From Alphaproteobacteria bacterium (GTDB lineage: Bacteria > Pseudomonadota > Alphaproteobacteria > CACIAM-22H2): a stretch of DNA of 64,000 nucleotides. The notes under the pieces were generated by a model, which worked only from the letters and a program-made list of their open reading frames with translations, was not told where the DNA came from and did no database searches. The stretch is from the NCBI GenBank assembly GCA_016793165.1, contig JAEULA010000101.1, positions 1-64,000 of the forward strand. The letters run 5' to 3'. How positions within the stretch are numbered: the first letter of the stretch is position 1; each line of letters starts with the position of its first letter. Positions 28,964-36,559 of the stretch are shown piece after piece. The position numbers were made by a program, and so were the translations under genes.

Positions 28964-28996
28964 ACGGCCCGGCGATGCGACGCATCGCCGGGCCGT
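28964..28996 (+). terminator. Strong perfect hairpin after degP
   Basis: ACGGCCCGGCGATGCG at 28964-28979 is matched by its exact complement at 28981-28996 with a single A between, giving a 14-bp or longer GC-rich stem once a minimal loop is allowed. It starts 27 bases after the degP stop. No T-run follows, so termination may be intrinsic-like or Rho-assisted; it probably separates the hflKC-degP unit from the TrpB2 gene. Confidence 0.7.
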
Positions 28997-29084
28997 TCGC
29001 GCGTGGACATCGCCCATTCGGCATGATTGGATCCGCGCGCTTCGAGCAACGGGCGACGAACGCGCGCGCAGGGGAGGGTCCGAG

Positions 29085-30452
29085 ATGGCCGACCAGATCA
29101 AGTACACGCTGACCGAACAGGACATGCCGAAGTCCTGGTACAACATCATGGCCGACCTCCCGTCGCCGCTGCCGGCCGTCCTGCACCCCGGCACCGGGCA
29201 GCCCGTCGGCCCGGCCGACCTCGCGCCGCTCTTCCCGATGGAGATCATCAAGCAGGAAGTCTCGGGCGAGCGCTGGATCGATATCCCGGATCCCGTGCGC
29301 CAGATCTATTTCCAGTGGCGTCCGACGCCGCTGTATCGCGCCCGCCGCCTCGAGCGCGCGCTCGATACGCCGGCGCGCATCTACTACAAGTACGAAGGCG
29401 TCTCGCCCTCGGGCTCGCACAAGCCCAACACCGCGGTGCCGCAGGCCTTCTACAACAAGCAGGAGGGCGTGAAGCGGATCACGACCGAGACCGGTGCCGG
29501 CCAGTGGGGCTCGTCGCTCGCCTTCGCGGGGTCGCTCTTCGGCATCGAGATCGACGTCTACATGGTCAAGGTCAGCTTCCAGCAGAAGCCCTATCGTCGG
29601 GCGCTGATGGAGAGCTACGGCGCGCGCTGCGTGGCGAGCCCGTCGACCGAGACGAATTCCGGCCGTGCCGTGCTGGCGCAGAACCCGGACTCCACCGGCT
29701 CGCTCGGGATCGCGATCTCCGAGGCGGTGGAGATGGCCGCGCAGCGCGACGACACCAAGTACGCGCTGGGCTCGGTGCTGAACCACGTCCTGATGCACCA
29801 GACGGTCCTCGGCCTCGAGGCGAAGCGGCAGATGGAGATGGCCGGCGACGATCCCGACGTCATCGTCGGGTGCACCGGTGGCGGATCGAACTTCGCGGGC
29901 ATCGCGTTCCCCTATCTCGGCGAGCAGCTGCGCGGCGGCCGCAAGCGGCGCATCGTCGCCGTCGAGCCGGCCGCATGCCCGAGCCTGACGCGCGGCAAGT
30001 ACGCCTACGACTTCGGCGACACCTCGAAGCTCACGCCGCTCGTCAAGATGCACACGCTGGGCTCGTCCTTCGTGCCGCCGGGATTCCATGCCGGCGGCCT
30101 GCGCTATCACGGCATGGCCCCCCAGGTGAGTCACGTGAAGGAGCTCGGCCTCATCGAGGCGAAGGCCTATCACCAGCTGGCCTGCTTCGAGGCCGGCGTG
30201 CAGTTCGCGCGCGCCGAGGGGATCGTCCCGGCGCCCGAGGCCAATCACGCGGTGCGCGGCGCGATCGACGAGGCGCTGCGCTGCAAGCGCGAGGGCAAGA
30301 GCGAGGTCATCCTGTTCAACCTCTGCGGCCACGGTCATTTCGACATGCAGGCCTACATCGACTATTTCGGCGGCAAGCTGAAGGATCTCGACTACGACGC
30401 CAAGGAGCTCGCGATGGCGCTCGCCGGCCTGCCTTCCGTCGCGGCCGAATAG
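29085..30452 (+). CDS. trpB: TrpB2-type tryptophan synthase beta subunit-like enzyme
   Basis: A 455-residue PLP enzyme of the TrpB2 subgroup, recognised by its length and the N-terminal extension DQIKYTLTEQDMPKSWYNI, absent in the TrpA-partnered TrpB1. PLP-lysine lies in SPSGSHKPNTA, and the phosphate-binding loop is GCTGGGSNFAG. TETGAGQWG and LCGHGHFD are conserved. TrpB2 enzymes make tryptophan from indole and serine without TrpA. No trpA or other trp gene is near, so this is a stand-alone copy. It is followed after 15 bases by an ABC substrate-binding protein gene, likely cotranscribed. Confidence 0.9.
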   Translation: MADQIKYTLTEQDMPKSWYNIMADLPSPLPAVLHPGTGQPVGPADLAPLFPMEIIKQEVSGERWIDIPDPVRQIYFQWRPTPLYRARRLERALDTPARIYYKYEGVSPSGSHKPNTAVPQAFYNKQEGVKRITTETGAGQWGSSLAFAGSLFGIEIDVYMVKVSFQQKPYRRALMESYGARCVASPSTETNSGRAVLAQNPDSTGSLGIAISEAVEMAAQRDDTKYALGSVLNHVLMHQTVLGLEAKRQMEMAGDDPDVIVGCTGGGSNFAGIAFPYLGEQLRGGRKRRIVAVEPAACPSLTRGKYAYDFGDTSKLTPLVKMHTLGSSFVPPGFHAGGLRYHGMAPQVSHVKELGLIEAKAYHQLACFEAGVQFARAEGIVPAPEANHAVRGAIDEALRCKREGKSEVILFNLCGHGHFDMQAYIDYFGGKLKDLDYDAKELAMALAGLPSVAAE

Positions 30453-30467
30453 CGGTCGCGCAGGGCG

Positions 30468-31682
30468 ATGCCGGGCGGGACGACACGGCGCGCCGCGCTG
30501 ATCGCGGCGGCATCGCTCGCGGCGCTCGGGGCCGCGCACGCGCAGCCGTCGCCGCCGCCGCCGGCGGATTCGCCGGTCCGCATCGGCCTCCTTCTCGGGC
30601 TCACCGGCGCGCTCGCGCAGGCTTCGGAGGACATCGCCTACGGCTTTGCCCTTGCGCTCGACGAGGTCGATCGCAAGGCCGGCGGCCGCGCCCTTCACGT
30701 CGCGGTCGCCGACACCTTCGGCCGCTCGTCGCGCACGGCCGCGCAGTTCCTCCGGCTGGTGCAGGAGGAGAAGGTCGACATCGTCGTCGGGCCGACGAGC
30801 TCGCCCGAGGCCCTCGTGGTGCGCGACGCCGCGCACGAGGCCGGCATCCCGGTGATCGTGCCGAACGCCGGCGTGAGCGCGCTCGCCGGCGAGAAGTGCA
30901 GCCCCTTCGTCGTGCGCGTGTCCTACGCCAACGACCAGATCGCCGGCCCGCTCGGCACCTGGATGATGCGCTCCGGCCGCGCGAAGTCGGCCTACCTGCT
31001 GGCCGCCGACAATCCGTCGGGCCGCGACCACGTCGCGGCATTCCGCCGGAGCTTCATCGCCGCGGGCGGCGAGGTCACCGGCGAGGAGCTGGTGCCGCCG
31101 ACGACACGCGACCTGTCGCCCTATCTCGGCAAGCTCAAGCTGGTGCGCACCGAGGCGATCTTCGCGTCGTTCTTCGGCGATGCGGCGCAGCTCTTCCTCG
31201 ACGGCGCCGAGCAGTTCGGCCTGCGCACCCTGAAGATCTGCGGCCCCGGATGGCTGGTCTCGACGCTCGACCTCGCCAAGGTCGGCTCGCGGGCCGCCGG
31301 CATCATCGGAGCGACCGCCTATCTCGCCGACCTCGACATCGCCTCGAACCGCGCCTTCGTCGACGCGTTCACGCAACGACACACGCGCCCACCCACCGAG
31401 TTCGCCGCACAGGGCTACGATGCCGGGCGGCTGCTGATCGCCACGCTCGACGCGCTCGAGGGCAACGTCGCCAACCGGCGCGCCGTGGCGGCGCTGCTGG
31501 CGCGCACGCCGTTCATCGGCGCCCGCGGGCGACTGGCCATCGACCCGCGCACCAACAACGTCATCCAGGACATCCACGTCTTCGAGACGCGCAAGCGCCC
31601 CGGCGGCGAGGGGATCGAGTTCGCGCCGCTGGCCCGGATCCCGGACGTGTCGGCCAGCGCCGACCAGTGCCAGATGGGCTGA
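30468..31682 (+). CDS. ABC transporter substrate-binding protein (branched-chain amino acid type)
   Basis: A 404-residue periplasmic binding protein of the Leu/Ile/Val family (Peripla_BP_6). The signal (RRAALIAAASLAALGAAHAQ) follows a twin-arginine-like pair. VRIGLLLGLTGALAQASEDIAYGFALALDEVD and VDIVVGPTSSPEALVVRDAAHEAGIPVIVPNAG show the type I periplasmic fold. No permease or ATPase gene lies in the window, so it is an orphan receptor relying on components elsewhere. The short distance to the TrpB2 gene hints at uptake of an aromatic compound, but this is inference. It is convergent with ubiD. Confidence 0.9.
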   Translation: MPGGTTRRAALIAAASLAALGAAHAQPSPPPPADSPVRIGLLLGLTGALAQASEDIAYGFALALDEVDRKAGGRALHVAVADTFGRSSRTAAQFLRLVQEEKVDIVVGPTSSPEALVVRDAAHEAGIPVIVPNAGVSALAGEKCSPFVVRVSYANDQIAGPLGTWMMRSGRAKSAYLLAADNPSGRDHVAAFRRSFIAAGGEVTGEELVPPTTRDLSPYLGKLKLVRTEAIFASFFGDAAQLFLDGAEQFGLRTLKICGPGWLVSTLDLAKVGSRAAGIIGATAYLADLDIASNRAFVDAFTQRHTRPPTEFAAQGYDAGRLLIATLDALEGNVANRRAVAALLARTPFIGARGRLAIDPRTNNVIQDIHVFETRKRPGGEGIEFAPLARIPDVSASADQCQMG

Positions 31683-31707
31683 GCCGCCGCCGCGCCGCGC
31701 GCGGCGC

Positions 31708-33150
31708 CTACATCGCCTGGCCGCCCGAGGCCTTCGGCGCGTCGCCCGTTGCGGCCGGCGACGCCGCGGCGCGCGTGACGATCGGCTTCGTGGCGATCGC
31801 AACTCCTGCCAGCGGCACCTTCTTGTACGCGGCGCGATCGTGCTCGTAGCGGAACGGAAAGGCGCGGCAGCAGTCGAAACCGACCTTCGCGCCGACGTAG
31901 TCGGGGAAGCTCGGATTGAGCCCGTGGCCGAAGGCCCGCTCGATCACCACGATCCCGTGCTTGGGATCGAGGCGCGTCGCCATCGCCCACTCGACGTCCG
32001 AGGCGCTGCGGATGTCGACGTCGTCGTCGACGACCGTCACCATCTTGAGCGGCGGGAAGGCGGCGAAGGTGGCGAGGATCGCCTGCTTCGACCAGCCTGC
32101 GCGCTTCTGCTGCATCGCGACGACCGCGTGGTAGAAGCCGCAGCCGCCATGCGTGAAGTACACGTCCTTCACGCCGGGCACCTGGCGCGAGACCAGGGCC
32201 AGGACGTTGGCCTCGCCGAGCAGACCCACCGAGTTCCAGACCTCCTTGCCGGAGATGATGGTCTGGAACACGGGATTGCGCCGGCGGTGGAGGCGCCGCA
32301 CGTGGACGACGGGGCGCGGCTCGCGCCTGGCATAGTAGCCGGTGACTTCGGCGAAGGGGCCCTCCTCGCCGAGCTCGCCGGGGATCATCTCGCACTCCAG
32401 CGCGTACATCGCATGCGCGACGAGCTCGACGTCGGAGCAGTCGCCGCGCACCAGCTCGAGCGGCGCGCCGTGGAATTCGGAGGCGATGCCGAGCTCGTCG
32501 GTGTCGGCGGGCGCGGCCTCGGCCGGGGTCGCGGCGGCGAAATGCAGGCCGGGTCCGACCCCGAGATTGAGCGTGAAGGGCAGGGAACGGCCCTTGGCGG
32601 AAGCCTTGTTGAGGTAGAGCTCGAGATGCCGCCCGGCATCGATGTTCACGTGCAGGGTGTCGCGGTCCTGGACCATGAAGCGCTGGATCGAGGCGTTGCG
32701 CACGCCGGTGTCGGGGTCGCGCGCCACGACGACGCCAGCGTCGAAATAGGGGCCGCCGTCCTTGAGCGCGTGGATCGGGATCGGGAGCTTCGCCAGGTCG
32801 ACCTCGGCCTCGGTGACCTCGCGCACCGGACCGTCGGCGACGACGACCGGGTCCATCGGCCGCTGCTGCCAGTTGCGGATGCATTGCGCGACATAGCCGG
32901 GGAGCGCGCGCTCGGGGCGGCCGAGCAGCTCGGCGAGGACGTCGCGCGACCAGTAGAGGCCGGTGAACACCGGGGCGGCGTGGCCCTTCACCTTCTCGAA
33001 GAGCACGGCGCGCGGACCGCCTTCCAGCTCGGCGGCGATCCCGGCCAGATCATGCGCGAGATCGACCTCGCTCGTGACCCGGGCGAGGCGGCCGCAGGCG
33101 TCCAGGTCCTCGATGATGAGGGCGAGATCGTGGATGCGCGAGGCGGTCAT
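31708..33150 (-). CDS. ubiD: UbiD-family prenylated-FMN decarboxylase
   Basis: A 480-residue UbiD-type decarboxylase. The N-terminal domain contains LPIPIHALKDGGPYFDAGVVVARDPDTGVRNASIQRF, and the central IASEFHGAPLELVRGDCSDVELVAHAMYALECEMIPGE segment fits the family region contributing to the prenylated-FMN site. The C-terminal half has TVVDDDVDIRSASDVEWAMATR. Members decarboxylate aromatic or unsaturated acids in ubiquinone synthesis or catabolism. Only four bases separate it from ubiX, which supplies the cofactor. No other ubiquinone gene is near, so the substrate could be a phenolic acid rather than the ubiquinone precursor. Confidence 0.9.
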   Translation of the reverse strand: MTASRIHDLALIIEDLDACGRLARVTSEVDLAHDLAGIAAELEGGPRAVLFEKVKGHAAPVFTGLYWSRDVLAELLGRPERALPGYVAQCIRNWQQRPMDPVVVADGPVREVTEAEVDLAKLPIPIHALKDGGPYFDAGVVVARDPDTGVRNASIQRFMVQDRDTLHVNIDAGRHLELYLNKASAKGRSLPFTLNLGVGPGLHFAAATPAEAAPADTDELGIASEFHGAPLELVRGDCSDVELVAHAMYALECEMIPGELGEEGPFAEVTGYYARREPRPVVHVRRLHRRRNPVFQTIISGKEVWNSVGLLGEANVLALVSRQVPGVKDVYFTHGGCGFYHAVVAMQQKRAGWSKQAILATFAAFPPLKMVTVVDDDVDIRSASDVEWAMATRLDPKHGIVVIERAFGHGLNPSFPDYVGAKVGFDCCRAFPFRYEHDRAAYKKVPLAGVAIATKPIVTRAAASPAATGDAPKASGGQAM

Positions 33151-33154
33151 GGCG

Positions 33155-33772
33155 TCAGCTCCGGCGGGTGCGCCTGCGGGCGCGTTGCGGCTTCTCGCCG
33201 GCCGGAGCCTCGCCCCAGCGCTTGACGAGATCGGTGTCGAGATCGAACAGGTCGAGGCAGCGGCCGACGCTGTGGTCGACGATGTCGTCGATGCTGCGCG
33301 GATCGGCGTAGAACGCCGGCATCGGCGGCGCGATCACCGCGCCGGCCTCGCAGGCGGCGGCCATGGCGCGGAGATGGCCGAGGTGCAGCGGCGACTCCCG
33401 CACCATGAGCACCAGTCGGCGGCGCTCCTTGAGCACGACGTCCGCCGCGCGCGTGAGCAGGCTGGTCGTCTGGCCGTAGGCGACCTCGCTCAGCGTGCGG
33501 ATCGAGCACGGCGCGACCAGCATGCCCATCGTCCGGAACGACCCCGACGCGATCGAGGCGCCGACGTCGTGGATCGGATGGACCACCGCCGCGAGGGCGT
33601 GGACGTCCTTGACCTTCAGGTCCGTCTCGTAGGCCAGGGTCATCTCGGCCGAGCGCGACATCACCAGATGCGTCTCGATGCCCAGGGCCTTCAGCGCCTG
33701 GAGCGCCCTGACGCCGTAGACGACGCCCGAGGCGCCGGAGATGCCGACCACCATTCGGCGGGGGAACGCCAT
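33155..33772 (-). CDS. ubiX: UbiX flavin prenyltransferase
   Basis: A 205-residue flavoprotein that transfers a dimethylallyl group to FMN, making the cofactor required by UbiD. The N-terminus RRMVVGISGASGVVYGVRALQAL contains the FMN/phosphate loop, SRSAEMTLAYETD and MLVAPCSIRTLSEVAYGQTTSLLTRAADVVLKERRRLVLMVRESPL are the hallmark stretches, and PPMPAFY is the conserved late motif. The basic tail (RARRRTRRS) is longer than usual. Directly upstream of, and surely cotranscribed with, ubiD. Confidence 0.95.
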   Translation of the reverse strand: MAFPRRMVVGISGASGVVYGVRALQALKALGIETHLVMSRSAEMTLAYETDLKVKDVHALAAVVHPIHDVGASIASGSFRTMGMLVAPCSIRTLSEVAYGQTTSLLTRAADVVLKERRRLVLMVRESPLHLGHLRAMAAACEAGAVIAPPMPAFYADPRSIDDIVDHSVGRCLDLFDLDTDLVKRWGEAPAGEKPQRARRRTRRS

Positions 33773-33903
33773 GGCTGCGTGTTCCTTGATGCGGGGCGAA
33801 AGTTTCGTCGGTTCAGGATGTTGCCGGCAAGCAGGGGGCGGAATTCACGGTTCGTCAAGGCGTCTCTTCCACACTCGGCCCCTGTTCCCGGGAGGAGTCC
33901 GTC

Positions 33904-34218
33904 TTGCCCTCATCCGCCGCCGCGCCGCGCAAAGAGGTCGATCGCCGCCGCCACCGTCGCGTCGGGACGCGCCTCGACGCCTGCCTCGACGGCGGCGGGC
34001 AGCTGGTTCCCTGCGTCATCGTCGACGTCTCGAGCGGCGGCGCCCAGGTTTTGGCGGAGCTTCCGGCCGACATCGATCGCGTGCGCCTCGACATCGAGGC
34101 CTTCGGGACCTTCGAGTGCCGCGTCGTCTGGGCCACCGATACCCGCGCCGGACTCGAGTTCCTCGAGGATCCCCAGAGCACGACGGCCCGGCTGGCCGAG
34201 CTGCTGGCCGGCGCCTGA
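33904..34218 (+). CDS. PilZ domain protein (first of a tandem pair)
   Basis: A 104-residue stand-alone PilZ domain. The c-di-GMP-binding elements are present: an arginine-rich RRRHRRVGTR switch segment, followed by DVSSGGAQV, matching RxxxR and D/NxSxxG. The start is TTG at 33904, supported by GGGAGGAG six bases upstream. PilZ proteins sense the second messenger c-di-GMP and control motility, exopolysaccharide or envelope functions. The gene is followed 19 bases later by a second PilZ gene of different sequence, so the pair may have split sensing roles. Confidence 0.88.
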   Translation: MPSSAAAPRKEVDRRRHRRVGTRLDACLDGGGQLVPCVIVDVSSGGAQVLAELPADIDRVRLDIEAFGTFECRVVWATDTRAGLEFLEDPQSTTARLAELLAGA

Positions 34219-34237
34219 GGCCGGGCACGGCGCCGCG

Positions 34238-34579
34238 ATGAAGCCCGAAGCGACCCCCTCCTCGGCGCGCGGCGAAGCCGCGGACACGTCGGCGGCCGAA
34301 CGCCGCGAGCATCGCCGCATCGGCGTCGCCTGCGCCGGCGAGCTGCTGCTCGGCCCGCTGCGCTTTCCCTGCGCGATCGTCGACGTCTCGGCGGGCGGCG
34401 CGCAGCTGTCGCTGGGCGAGACCATCGCGCCCCTGTCGCCGGCGACGCTGCGGATCGTGAACGTCGGCGCCCTGCATTGCCGCGTCGTGTGGAACAAGGG
34501 CGGGCGCACGGGCGTGCGCTTCCTCCACGACTCCAACTGGGTCAAGTCGCGGCTGGCCGACCTGCTGGTTCCGGCGTGA
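34238..34579 (+). CDS. PilZ domain protein (second of a tandem pair)
   Basis: A 113-residue PilZ domain protein. AERREHRRIGVACAGE has the RxxxR motif, and AIVDVSAGGAQLSL the DxSxxG motif; GALHCRVVWNKGGRTGVRFL is the last strand pair. It is a diverged duplicate of the preceding gene. The ATG at 34238 is in the right frame and distance, but its ribosome site is weak, so coupling to the upstream gene is likely. The last 38 bases overlap the 3-prime end of serB on the other strand. Confidence 0.85.
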   Translation: MKPEATPSSARGEAADTSAAERREHRRIGVACAGELLLGPLRFPCAIVDVSAGGAQLSLGETIAPLSPATLRIVNVGALHCRVVWNKGGRTGVRFLHDSNWVKSRLADLLVPA

Positions 34580-35444
34580 CGAAGGCCGCGCGCTCGTAGC
34601 CCTGAAGGAACAGGAGCGCGGTCAGGTCGCCGTGGGCGATGCGCAGCCGCGCCTCGGCGGCGACCGCCGGCTTGGCGCGAAACGCGACTCCCATTCCCGC
34701 CGTCTGCAGCATCGGCACGTCGTTGGCGCCGTCGCCGACCGCGATCGCGGCGTCGACGCCGATGCCGAGGCGCGCCGAAAGGCGCCGCAGGGCGTCGACC
34801 TTGCCGTCGCGATTGAGCACGGGCTCGCGCACCTCGCCGGTGAGCGCGCCCGCCGCGATCTCGAGGTCGTTGCCCTCGTCGTAGTCGGTGCCCAGCCAGC
34901 GCCGGACCAGGCGGGTGAAGACGAGGAAGCCGCCCGACACGATCGCCGTGAAGGCGCCATGCGCGCGCATCGTCGCCACCAGAGTCGGCGCGCCCGGCAT
35001 CAGCCGGATGCGGGCGGCGACGTCCTCGAGCCGGTCGACCGGCAGGCCGGCCAGCAGCGCGACGCGCTCGCGCAGGGCGTCGCGGAAGTCGAGCTCGCCG
35101 TTCATCGCTCGCCAGGTGATCTCGCGCACCTCCTCGCCGATGCCGATCGTCTCCGCCAGCTCGTCGATCATCTCGTTCTCGATCAGCGTCGATTCCATGT
35201 CGGCGACGAGCAGCCGCTTGCGCCGGCCCGCCGCGGGAAGGACGTTGACGTCGATCCGATCGGCGTCGAGCGCGGCCGCGACGGCCGCGCGGGCCTCGAC
35301 CTCGCTGCCGCGGATCGCGACGTCGCACGCCTCGCCGGGGCTCAGCCAGCGCGCCGCCCCGAGGGGCCCGCGCTGCGCGATCGACGCGACGGCGACCGGA
35401 TCGAGGGCTCCGGCGGGAGCGATCAGCGACAGGATCATGGACAC
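34542..35444 (-). CDS. serB: Phosphoserine phosphatase with DxE catalytic motif
   Basis: A 300-residue HAD-family phosphatase that completes serine synthesis. An N-terminal ACT-like region precedes the HAD core. Nucleophile Asp82 is in VADMESTLIENEMIDE; the general acid/base position, usually Asp (DMDST), is Glu84 here (GAA codon). GEEVREITWRAMNGELDFRDALRERVALLAGLP, VSGGFLVFT and VGDGANDVPML supply the cap, motif II and motif III. The overall architecture is SerB; the substitution may tune rate or substrate range. The gene overlaps the convergent PilZ gene by 38 bases. Confidence 0.9.
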   Translation of the reverse strand: MSMILSLIAPAGALDPVAVASIAQRGPLGAARWLSPGEACDVAIRGSEVEARAAVAAALDADRIDVNVLPAAGRRKRLLVADMESTLIENEMIDELAETIGIGEEVREITWRAMNGELDFRDALRERVALLAGLPVDRLEDVAARIRLMPGAPTLVATMRAHGAFTAIVSGGFLVFTRLVRRWLGTDYDEGNDLEIAAGALTGEVREPVLNRDGKVDALRRLSARLGIGVDAAIAVGDGANDVPMLQTAGMGVAFRAKPAVAAEARLRIAHGDLTALLFLQGYERAAFVTPEPAGRPAAT

Positions 35445-35533
35445 GGCGCCGCAGCCTCTACAGGCAGCGCCGGGGCGGCCGCAAGCCCGCGCCGGCCTTG
35501 CAAGCCCGACGGCCCCGCGTCAAACCGACGCCC

Positions 35534-36466
35534 ATGCCCGACGCGTCGCCGAAGCCCATCGTCGTCGCCGGCCCGACCGCCAGCGGCAAGTCGGCGCTGG
35601 CGCTCGCGCTGGCCCGCCGTCTCGGCGGCGTCGTCATCAACGCCGATTCGATGCAGGTCTACGCCGAGCTGCGCGTGCTGACCGCGCGGCCGAGCGCGGA
35701 CGAGGAGGCCGCCGCGCCGCATCGCCTCTATGGCGTGCTGTCGGTACGCGAGCGGTGCTCGGCGGGGCGCTGGCGGACGATGGCGCTGGCGGCGCTGGCG
35801 CAAGCGCAGCGCGAAGGGCGCCGTCCCATCTTCGTCGGCGGCACCGGACTCTATCTGCGCGCCCTGCTCGAGGGCATCGCCGAGATCCCCGACATTCCCG
35901 AGGCGGCGCGTCGCGACGCGGAGGCGCTGCACGCCGCGATCGGCGGCTCGGCGCTGCGCGCACGTCTCGCGCAGCGCGATCCGGAGACGGCGGCGCGCCT
36001 CGCCGACGGCGATCGCCAACGGCTCGTGCGCGCGTTTGCGGTGCTCGAGGCGACGGGTCGCCCACTCGCGGCCTATCAGGCGGCGCAGGCGCGCGACGGC
36101 GGCGTCGTCGCCGACGTGATCCTGCTGGCGCCGCCGCGGGCGCTGCTCTGCGAGCGGATTGATCGGCGCTGCGCGGCGATGCTGGCGCAGGGCGCGCTCG
36201 ACGAGGTGGCGGTCCTCGCCGCGATGGCGCTCGACCCCGGACTTCCCGCCATGAAGGCCGTCGGCGTGCCGGGGCTGCTGCGCTATCTCGCCGGCGCGAT
36301 CGGCGCCGACGAGGCGCTGCGGCTGTTCCAGACCGCGACCCGGCAATACGCGAAGCGGCAGGACACCTGGTTCCGCCACCAGCTCAAGCCTGACCTGCGG
36401 CTGGAGGCGCAATATTCGGAAAGTCTGGAGGCAGAAATCTTTCGCTTCATTAGCAAAGAGCGTTGA
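35534..36466 (+). CDS. miaA: tRNA dimethylallyltransferase
   Basis: A 310-residue MiaA that adds a dimethylallyl group to A37 of tRNAs reading UNN codons. The P-loop is VVAGPTASGKSALALALA, followed by INADSMQVYAELRVLTARPS and IFVGGTGLYLRALLEG; the tRNA-binding region lies around LVRAFAVLEATGRPL and the C-terminal domain ends RQYAKRQDTWFRHQL. The ATG at 35534 begins immediately before the P-loop; a TTG further upstream is unlikely. It is divergent from serB. Confidence 0.95.
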   Translation: MPDASPKPIVVAGPTASGKSALALALARRLGGVVINADSMQVYAELRVLTARPSADEEAAAPHRLYGVLSVRERCSAGRWRTMALAALAQAQREGRRPIFVGGTGLYLRALLEGIAEIPDIPEAARRDAEALHAAIGGSALRARLAQRDPETAARLADGDRQRLVRAFAVLEATGRPLAAYQAAQARDGGVVADVILLAPPRALLCERIDRRCAAMLAQGALDEVAVLAAMALDPGLPAMKAVGVPGLLRYLAGAIGADEALRLFQTATRQYAKRQDTWFRHQLKPDLRLEAQYSESLEAEIFRFISKER

Positions 36467-36520
36467 CCCCGAGTCGCACGACGGTCTAGGTTGACGCCCT
36501 CGTCGTGCCGCAATGCGGCA
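36463..36520 (+). promoter_or_regulatory. Candidate promoter and inverted repeat upstream of ilvB
   Basis: TTGACC at 36463-36468 is followed 16 bases later by TCTAGG (36485-36490), a -35/-10 pair of the CTAG type seen elsewhere in this window. Just downstream TGCCGC-AAT-GCGGCA (36506-36520) is a perfect 6-bp inverted repeat inside the 69-base leader and could be an operator or small hairpin. The -35 box overlaps the last codons of miaA. Confidence 0.4.
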
Positions 36521-36559
36521 TGAATCCCATAACTGGCTGAATTAGAAGCGAGAACCGCA

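Noticed and set aside
27327..31802. 1491-residue open frame opposite degP, TrpB2 and the binding protein gene
   Set aside because: It spans several real genes and the intergenic hairpin and shows no family motif, so it is an artefact of high GC content.
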